Source: a virus. From it: 64,000 bases of DNA. The stretch spans positions 36,652 through 100,651 of IMG/VR virus record IMGVR_UViG_3300031371_000001; one strand, given 5' to 3'. Numbering within the stretch: position 1 is the stretch's first letter; every line of letters starts with the position of its first letter. The translations under genes were made by a program, and so were the position numbers. Under the pieces are notes generated by a model. That model did no database searches. It saw only the letters and a program-made list of their open reading frames with translations, and had not been told where the DNA came from. Below are positions 58,464 to 64,000 of this stretch, in pieces.

Positions 58464-58530
58464 GGCGCCTTTACCGGAGGCGCCCGTATCCGCCCCTTGA
58501 AGCCCCGAAGCCCCGGGGGGATACGGATAC
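58464..58530 (-). other. Hairpins after the zinc-ribbon operon
   Basis: GGCGCCT/AGGCGCC (58464-58470 with 58478-58484) and GTATCCG/CGGATAC (58486-58492 with 58524-58530, GC-rich inside). Placed between the last zinc-ribbon gene and promoter copy 2; no U-tract is obvious, so termination here would probably be factor-dependent. Confidence 0.4.
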
Positions 58531-58583
58531 AGCCCCTCCCCCTATCGGACGCCATGGCGCCCGCCTCCGGGCTTCCTGGAGGG

Positions 58584-59483
58584 TCATTCGTCAGCCGGTG
58601 GAATGGGCGGCCCGTCGAATAGCTTGACAGTGAAGACGTGCCCGCAATCCTCGCAACGATACGACGCCCCGACGCCCGGTGATTCTGGCGACAAGACGCG
58701 AAGTCCCTTTCCCGTCTTGCAATGCGGACAGCCGTGTGTTTCAGAAAGGCGATCGCGTTTCTTCTTCGCCGCGCGAACCTTCTTTTTCCATCTATGGCCG
58801 CACACCTTGCAAAACAGACTTTTAACTCGAAAGTCTTCATAGCTCGTTTCGATATCACTTCCCTGGTTCCCACACTCCGGACAAATAACGACGTGTTCCG
58901 GCAAGTCGTCTTCGGCGCCCGCCGGCCGGCGCAAGATCCAATGCGCCCCGCAATCGCAAGCGAATTCAGCGCGCGCCCCATTCGCCTTCGAGTCGAAGAA
59001 CCAGCTTCCCTCCGTGTTCTCGCCGCACACCGGACAGATCGATTCATCGGGTTTCGTTCCGACGAAAGGCGCGCACCTGAAGTAACTTGGAGGTCCGTAC
59101 CAAGAATGCCCGCAACCGTCGCACTCGAAATCGATTCGTGAAGGCGTCCATTCGTTTTCTTCTTCGCGCGGCTTCCCGAAGACAAGCGCGCCGCAGACTT
59201 TGCACGTCATGAAGAACGATTCGTTGACGGGTTTCCTGGCGTGATCGACGCCTAGATAGAAGTCTGATTCGGGATCGCCTCCCGGAGTCACCTTCCATTT
59301 GAAGTCACATTCGTCACACTTGAACGGAAACCGGACGTGTCTTTCCGTCACGCGCGCGAATACCTTGGAGCGACAGCGCCGGCCGCATCGTGGACAGTTG
59401 CGAAACAACGTCCGTGCTTCCGGTTCCTTCGAGAACGAATCCCGGAAGTCTTCGAGCGATCCGGTGATCGGCTTGTCACTCAT
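58584..59483 (-). CDS. Five-ribbon zinc protein with GSLxxFRxxF tag
   Basis: 299 residues from the ATG at 59483 (ATGA overlap with the upstream gene; more upstream ATGs have no ribosome binding site). Residues 8-21 are GSLEDFRDSFSKEP. Then five zinc-ribbon units, each CxxC near the start and CxxC (or CxCG) about 25-45 residues later: CPRC/CDEC, CKVC/CDGC, CPVC/CDCG, CPEC/CKVC, CPHC/CEDC. A tandem ribbon array suggests binding of DNA, RNA or protein partners. No enzyme motif is visible. Last gene of the operon. Confidence 0.75.
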   Translation of the reverse strand: MSDKPITGSLEDFRDSFSKEPEARTLFRNCPRCGRRCRSKVFARVTERHVRFPFKCDECDFKWKVTPGGDPESDFYLGVDHARKPVNESFFMTCKVCGALVFGKPREEENEWTPSRIDFECDGCGHSWYGPPSYFRCAPFVGTKPDESICPVCGENTEGSWFFDSKANGARAEFACDCGAHWILRRPAGAEDDLPEHVVICPECGNQGSDIETSYEDFRVKSLFCKVCGHRWKKKVRAAKKKRDRLSETHGCPHCKTGKGLRVLSPESPGVGASYRCEDCGHVFTVKLFDGPPIPPADE

Positions 59484-60823
59484 GATCTTCGTGTCGTCCA
59501 TATCGAAGCGGGTTCGCTGAAGTCCGCGTCTTGTTGTCGCGTCCAGATCGCGGCGCACATTTTACACTCGAAGTGATAGGCGCTTGTCGAATCATCAATC
59601 GAGCCAACTTCAAGCTTGCCTTCGATTCCCGGGGATTCACATTTCGGGCAAACGTCGATCGCCTTCTCCGACATCGGGATCGGTCCAACGTCCGGGACGA
59701 CTTCGGGAGCAACCTTCGCGCGTCCGCCGATTGAAACTCTGAAATGTTTTCCGTCTTCCTTCAGTTTCCCGGCTTCCTTCAACTTCTCGATTTCTTCTTC
59801 CGTCCAGGAGGTAATATGGATGCCTTCTTCGATTGCGTATTTCTCGCCGCACTCGCAAGTGTAAGCTTTCATCGGACGCTTCCCGGTTCCCTTTGCAGTT
59901 ACCCGCATGGGATCGAAAGCCCGTCCACACTTGCACCTTGCGATCGTCCCTTCTTCAAGTCTTCGAGGATATTTGATCCGCGTCTTGGCGCCGCAGTCGC
60001 AATGGAAGATTGAGAATTCTTCTACGTCTTTGATATGGATGCCTTCGATCTTCTTTCGACACGCTGGACAATCGCCCGTGTCTTTCGGGAAGTCAGGATC
60101 GACGGTTAGACTTCCTTCAAAATGTCCGGTTGGGACTGCCCAAGTTTCGCCGCACTTGCAACGGAACGAAGCGCCGGTTATCCGAAAACTTCTATCGTCT
60201 TCGAGTTTTTTGATCGGCATTCCTTTGACCGTCCGGGCGCAAGATGGGCAGGTGTCAAAGTAGCTTGTCTCGATCGGCAATCCGTCTTCGGCGCTTGTCT
60301 TGTAATCGACCTTGACTATCGAATGCGCGCCGCAAGGACAGTTCGATACATAGACCGTGTGTCCATTTTCCTTCAATATCGCAAAGACGTTCAACGTTCT
60401 TCCGCATTCCAGACAAAGATGCTTCATATCGGGAACGGGATCCGGGAGTCCGATCGGAAGCTCGAAGACGCTACTGAAGTAATAGAAGCCGTCGTCGCAG
60501 TCGTGACACTTGAAGCCGATCGTCGGTTCGCCGGCTTCCTTGATGGGTTCTCCCGGGATCAATGTGTGACAATGTGGACATGATGCAAACCACCGGGCCA
60601 CGTATGATCGCGACTTGCGTTCGTGTCCAATGTCCGCGTACCACTTGTGATCGCAGTCCGGGCAAGTAAAGCCTTTCTTCATGTCGCCAAGCGTCAGGAC
60701 CGGAAAGCATTGGATCGCCCCGCAATGCGGACACGAGATCATGATCTCGCCGCTCGGAAGCTTGTCGGGTTTCGCCCTGAACAGGCTTCGCATTCTTTCA
60801 AGCGATTTGCTTTTGCCCCTCAC
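59480..60823 (-). CDS. Seven-ribbon zinc protein with SLxxMRxxF tag
   Basis: 447 residues, GTG start with GTGA overlap. Residues 7-19 are SLERMRSLFRAKP. Seven ribbon units follow: CPHC/CPDC, CPHC/CHDC, CLEC/CPCG, CPSC/CKCG, CPAC/CDCG, CKCG/CECG, CPKC/CKMC. A short non-ribbon helix (WTEEEIEKLKEAGKLKEDG) interrupts the array before the last unit. The repeated CPxC...C(x)CG pattern suggests growth by duplication of a single ribbon. Function unknown; tandem arrays of this size are unusual in phages. Confidence 0.75.
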   Translation of the reverse strand: MRGKSKSLERMRSLFRAKPDKLPSGEIMISCPHCGAIQCFPVLTLGDMKKGFTCPDCDHKWYADIGHERKSRSYVARWFASCPHCHTLIPGEPIKEAGEPTIGFKCHDCDDGFYYFSSVFELPIGLPDPVPDMKHLCLECGRTLNVFAILKENGHTVYVSNCPCGAHSIVKVDYKTSAEDGLPIETSYFDTCPSCARTVKGMPIKKLEDDRSFRITGASFRCKCGETWAVPTGHFEGSLTVDPDFPKDTGDCPACRKKIEGIHIKDVEEFSIFHCDCGAKTRIKYPRRLEEGTIARCKCGRAFDPMRVTAKGTGKRPMKAYTCECGEKYAIEEGIHITSWTEEEIEKLKEAGKLKEDGKHFRVSIGGRAKVAPEVVPDVGPIPMSEKAIDVCPKCESPGIEGKLEVGSIDDSTSAYHFECKMCAAIWTRQQDADFSEPASIWTTRRS

Positions 60824-61623
60824 CTTCGCCTCCGTCGCCTGTCCCGGCTTCCGCGTCCCTCGAACCTGGACCGATAACGGGAATCGAGTTCGTCTTCCTC
60901 TTTCATCCTTTCGATCTCGCGTTCCTCCTCGATCGCCGCTTGCGCGTCAGCTTCGATCATCGCGTCGATCTCGGATTCCCGATCTTCTTCAGCACGCCAG
61001 ATATCTTCTTCGTATTCGTCCCATGCGCGATCGTGCATCGTGTATTCATCTGGATAGTGTGCTTCGTCCAATGAAGCCGTTGGATCTTCAGGGTCGTAAT
61101 ACTTCGACGGACGATCGTTCCAAGGGATATCGAGTGCGTTTCGCATCCATGCCGCGCCGCAATTCGGACACTCGAAATTGACCGTTGACGTTCCCTTCGG
61201 GGGTTCAGCCTCGACGGGTGCCATTCCGCATTTCGGGCAAGTGTCCGTGAAAGCCCCTGGTTTGCGTCCTGAAGGCTCCGGAGCCTCGACGGGCGCCTCC
61301 ATATCAGGCAAGGACTCCCGGGGCGTTCTCGGCTTGCTGAAGGCGTCACGGACGGCTTCCAGGGAACCGCCGATCGTCTCGACGGGATCGCTAGATTCGA
61401 TGTCGTCAGCAAACGGATCTTCCCCAAGCTTGAAATCGATCCCGATCCGGTCGATTGGCTTGTCCATTTTGACAGTTACAGCTTTCGAGATTTCTGTAAG
61501 CGAGTCGTCAAATTCCTTGATCTTGAAAGCGCGGCTGGCTTCGGCCATTGTTATCCCGGTTTTCGCAATCTCCTTGATTGCCCTTGTCAGGAAACGCGCG
61601 CAACTATCGCCGCTCTTCTTCAT
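60820..61623 (-). CDS. Single-ribbon protein with tag motif and charged tail
   Basis: 267 residues, ATGA overlap with its upstream neighbour. The N-terminal 60 residues are helical (ARFLTRAIKEIAKTGITMAE). Residues 86-99 are GSLEAVRDAFSKPR, the cleanest example of the motif, preceded by VETIG. Then one ribbon (CPKCG near 130 and CPNCG near 153), and a highly acidic then Arg-rich helical tail. Unknown function. Confidence 0.72.
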   Translation of the reverse strand: MKKSGDSCARFLTRAIKEIAKTGITMAEASRAFKIKEFDDSLTEISKAVTVKMDKPIDRIGIDFKLGEDPFADDIESSDPVETIGGSLEAVRDAFSKPRTPRESLPDMEAPVEAPEPSGRKPGAFTDTCPKCGMAPVEAEPPKGTSTVNFECPNCGAAWMRNALDIPWNDRPSKYYDPEDPTASLDEAHYPDEYTMHDRAWDEYEEDIWRAEEDRESEIDAMIEADAQAAIEEEREIERMKEEDELDSRYRSRFEGRGSRDRRRRRR

Positions 61624-62612
61624 ACGATCTTCGACTTGTCGGAATCGACTTTGACCCCCGGTCCCGGGAACGATCCGGGATCGTGCGGGTCAAGGTCAAC
61701 GTAGGTTCGGCAACTTGGATGAACCGGCGGTTCGCCTTCGCGTGTTAGTTCTTTCATCTTGTCGTGAAGCATCACTTCGGGCATTTCGTAATCGTTGCCG
61801 CAAGAGTCGCAATGGACCTTGTATATTGGACCAGTGAATCCAAGCACTGTCCCTTCGCGTGAAGAATCAACGCCGCCTCCGACGTGTCCGCACTTCGGGC
61901 AAGCGCCGTCCGCCGCGACTGTCGAGAGTTCACGCGCCGGCGTCGGCTCCGCTTTCTTCTCCCGCGGCTTCGAGAATGCTTCCCGCACGTCGTCAAGTGA
62001 ACCGCTCACCTTCTCGACGGGAGGCGCCTTGCCGATAGCCTTGACCGCTTCTTCCCGGCCGCCGACGTGTCGCGCGTTTGCGATCATCCGGGAAAGAAGT
62101 CTCGTTTCATGCTGAAAATCTTTCTTGCGTTCGTCGCAGTCTTCACGATTGCAAAGCGCGTCTTCGACAAAGGCAAACTCGATCGTCTCGAAACTTGTTC
62201 CTTTCGCAAGGTGATAGAACACCTTTTCGAGTGAGAACAACGCCAACGCCGCTGGCCTCCTTTTAACGGCTTCGCCTCCAATGATCGCCTTCCAGAATTC
62301 GGAATCCCCGATGATCTTCGAAAACCGCATTGGCCTGATCATCTTGTCGGGTTCGAACAACGTTCCTCGATAGGCGCAATCGTGAAGGATCCCGCGCCAA
62401 CGTTGGATCGTGTCGTGTAGCTGAATGACCTTGCTTTCCTCGAATCCAAGATCACGCAAGGCAACGTTGATATGGTATTCGCAAGCTTCAACGTCCTTCA
62501 AATCCTCCCGACGTATCCCCCCGATCAGATAGAAGGCGTGAAGGACGATCCGCTCGATTGCCGGCGATGTTCGCACGGCTCCCGGAAAATCATCCTTCGT
62601 CGCGGAAGTCAT
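61620..62612 (-). CDS. Helical domain, tag motif and zinc ribbon
   Basis: 330 residues, GGAGGAAACC before the ATG. Residues 1-195 are a helical domain (IERIVLHAFYLIGGIRREDL, FSLEKVFYHLAKGTSFETIE). Residues 204-217 are GSLDDVREAFSKPR. One ribbon follows (CPKCG near 237, CDSCG near 267), then a tail with His, Cys and Pro (GEPPVHPSCRTYVDLDPHDP). The N-terminal domain may be the effector and the motif plus ribbon the recruitment part. Confidence 0.72.
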   Translation of the reverse strand: MTSATKDDFPGAVRTSPAIERIVLHAFYLIGGIRREDLKDVEACEYHINVALRDLGFEESKVIQLHDTIQRWRGILHDCAYRGTLFEPDKMIRPMRFSKIIGDSEFWKAIIGGEAVKRRPAALALFSLEKVFYHLAKGTSFETIEFAFVEDALCNREDCDERKKDFQHETRLLSRMIANARHVGGREEAVKAIGKAPPVEKVSGSLDDVREAFSKPREKKAEPTPARELSTVAADGACPKCGHVGGGVDSSREGTVLGFTGPIYKVHCDSCGNDYEMPEVMLHDKMKELTREGEPPVHPSCRTYVDLDPHDPGSFPGPGVKVDSDKSKIV

Positions 62613-63400
62613 GGTTTCCTCCGGAACCGCCTTCGCACTTCTTCGAGCGCCCCTCCGATTGTTTCGACGGGGGTTCGGATCTCCGTGTCGCGAAGCGGAA
62701 AGCGCGCCATTCGGATCGCTTGCTGAAGTTCGTTCGCCGCTTGGTACAATTGCATTTGGAATCCGTCGAGGTTTTCGCCTAGCAAATGCCCCTCCGCATA
62801 CTTCGCAAACTTCGAGAAGTCGGATAGCCCCAACGGCGTGTCGTCTGCAAGCTTACAGAAGACACCTTCCATTTCGAGCAACGTGCAAATGAAACGGATC
62901 TTCTCGTTCAGTTCTTCAACCCATCGCCCTTTAGTGTGCGTCCCTTCGAGGCGCCCCTCCCAAACTTCGAAATCATCCTTGAAGACGGTTTGAAATCCAT
63001 CCTGGAAATATTCGAGAATTTCACCTTCCGGCGGCGTGTAACCCTTCTCGACGCACGATCGAAGAAGCGGGATCCACTTTTGATAGAGCTTCCGCATTGA
63101 AGTATCGCGTTCAAAGACCGTGCAAGCTCCCGGAAATGCCCGGACGATATCGCCGGCGCCGTCAAGCCTCATGCCTTCATCGCAATTCGCAAGCCCGATG
63201 AACAACTTTGACATCCCGCACATTGCTTGAACGGCACGATCGGTAATCTCTGATTCTTTTTCCGCCTTCGAGACTTCAAGCCCGAACGCCGCCGGATCCA
63301 AATCGATCGAAGCGGTCAAGCGCCCTTTCTTCAGATCCTCCTCCGAAGGTTCTTCGACGGTCACCTTGAAAGGCACGTCCGCTGATTCTTTCGACGGCAT
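62609..63400 (-). CDS. Helical protein ending in the tag motif
   Basis: 263 residues. Beta-rich first 45 residues (VPFKVTVEEPSEEDLKKGRL), then helical (MSKLFIGLANCDEGMRLDG, EELNEKIRFICTLLEMEGVF). The very last residues are GALEEVRRRFRRKP (250-263), preceded by VETIG, as in the 267-residue protein. There is no ribbon. The motif therefore can be C-terminal and works without a ribbon, or this is a truncated version of its neighbours. Confidence 0.7.
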   Translation of the reverse strand: MPSKESADVPFKVTVEEPSEEDLKKGRLTASIDLDPAAFGLEVSKAEKESEITDRAVQAMCGMSKLFIGLANCDEGMRLDGAGDIVRAFPGACTVFERDTSMRKLYQKWIPLLRSCVEKGYTPPEGEILEYFQDGFQTVFKDDFEVWEGRLEGTHTKGRWVEELNEKIRFICTLLEMEGVFCKLADDTPLGLSDFSKFAKYAEGHLLGENLDGFQMQLYQAANELQQAIRMARFPLRDTEIRTPVETIGGALEEVRRRFRRKP

Positions 63401-63406
63401 GGGTTC

Positions 63407-64000
63407 CTATTTCTCTTTATGGGAATAGCCTTCGACGTCGTTTCCGAAATGATCAAGCCCTAGCTTTTCCTCGATACCATGCGGCAGGAAAGGGTTGTAA
63501 ACGCGGATATTCAAGCCGTGCTGAAGGCAAAACTTGATTTCGTCACGGATCGAAAGCGTCGGACGGCGCTTGATCAACTCGACATCGATCGGATCCTCGA
63601 CGGAAACGATCACGTCGAAAGCCCACGGTTTCGACTTGCCGTTGATATCCTCGAACCGCTTGACGACTTCGACGGGGATCTTGCACACCGAAGCCCGGAG
63701 CGCCATTCGATCCGCGCTTCCCTTCGCGTATGATTCGGCGCCCCAACCCTGCGTTCGATAGCTCCCGATCCAAACGCTGTCGAGAGTCGCAGTTGTATCC
63801 CCGGCGCGCGGCTTCAGCTTGGCGGCCATGTCGTCAAGCCTGTATTCGATCGCCTTCACTTCGTCGGCATAATCGTTATACGAAATCTCCGCTTCCTCCC
63901 GGCGATGCTTCATGATCGAATCGCGTTCGTCTTTGTCGAGTAGTTTGGAAAGCTTGCTATAGGCGTCGATTCGCTTCCGGGGAAACTTCGCCTTCGCCGC
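63407..64000 (-). CDS. Unknown protein, partial
   Basis: The frame is open to the right edge (197 residues visible); a Met at 63913 is internal. The visible part begins with a basic helical region (FPRKRIDAYSKLSKLLDKDE), then VKAIEYRLDDMAAKLKPRA, VWIGSYRTQGWGAESYAKGS, and a beta/alpha end with FDVIVSVEDPIDVELIKRRP and FCLQHGLNIRVYNPF. No domain recognised. It precedes the zinc-ribbon operon with a six-base gap and may be its first part. Confidence 0.6.
   Translation of the reverse strand, partial: AAKAKFPRKRIDAYSKLSKLLDKDERDSIMKHRREEAEISYNDYADEVKAIEYRLDDMAAKLKPRAGDTTATLDSVWIGSYRTQGWGAESYAKGSADRMALRASVCKIPVEVVKRFEDINGKSKPWAFDVIVSVEDPIDVELIKRRPTLSIRDEIKFCLQHGLNIRVYNPFLPHGIEEKLGLDHFGNDVEGYSHKEK

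Noticed and set aside
1-64000. Integrase, lysogeny repressor or excisionase
   Set aside because: No tyrosine or serine recombinase motif and no clear lambda-type repressor is visible. The only helix-turn-helix-like candidates are small (57681-57923) or part of other proteins. Temperate lifestyle can neither be shown nor excluded from this window.

Overview
The window is part of a contractile-tailed (myovirus-type) bacteriophage genome, or a prophage or metagenomic contig of one. It has an almost complete virion-building programme on the minus strand, tightly packed genes with ATGA/GTGA stop-start overlaps, strong GGAGG ribosome binding sites, two tRNA genes, and no ribosomal or metabolic host genes. 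I see no integrase, partition system or plasmid replication gene. The host is a bacterium, but I cannot name it. Base composition is moderately GC-rich and the tetranucleotide GATC is strikingly frequent.

Region 1 (1-1272, minus): the N-terminal part of an SF2 helicase, cut by the left edge and separated from the rest by a good rho-independent terminator (1283-1333). Region 2 (1401-40178, minus): the late block. Read in the direction of transcription it runs: DNA-binding protein that may be the small terminase, two small proteins, large terminase, portal, a giant Mu gpF-type head protein carrying a kinase-like domain, XkdF-type protease, scaffold, major capsid protein (with its own promoter), head-tail connectors, an HNH homing-type endonuclease, tail sheath, tail tube, a chaperone pair made by a -1 frameshift, tape measure, LysM, hub, spike, gp25, J and I baseplate proteins, a beta-helix tail spike, then an amidase endolysin with holin- and spanin-like membrane proteins. 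tRNA-Gln(TTG) and tRNA-Glu(TTC) lie at the head of this block.

Region 3 (40211-49661, minus): two accessory units. One (42353 to 40279) starts at a sigma70-type promoter with a palindromic spacer and ends at a strong terminator. The other (49661 to 42512) carries small membrane proteins, Cys-rich proteins, a ParB-like protein and a DNA methyltransferase. Region 4 (49662-51544): a 1.9 kb non-coding divergent control region full of repeats: AT-rich 14-mers, a 47-bp tandem repeat, a long inverted repeat and a four-site operator-like cluster. It is the best candidate for an origin or master switch.

Region 5 (51545-57119, plus): a rightward operon of small, mostly unknown, zinc-binding-type proteins plus an endonuclease V-type pyrimidine-dimer glycosylase. 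Region 6 (57210-64000, minus): a short operon behind a second copy of the Region 3 promoter, then an unusual five-gene run (58584-63400) of proteins with zinc-ribbon arrays. All five share a short helix-like motif (G-[SA]-L-x-x-[VFLM]-R-x-x-F-[SR]-[KRA]), also found in one distant Cys-rich gene product. This motif-tagged zinc-ribbon set, the kinase-bearing head protein and the repeat-rich control region are the strongest candidates for undescribed biology here.
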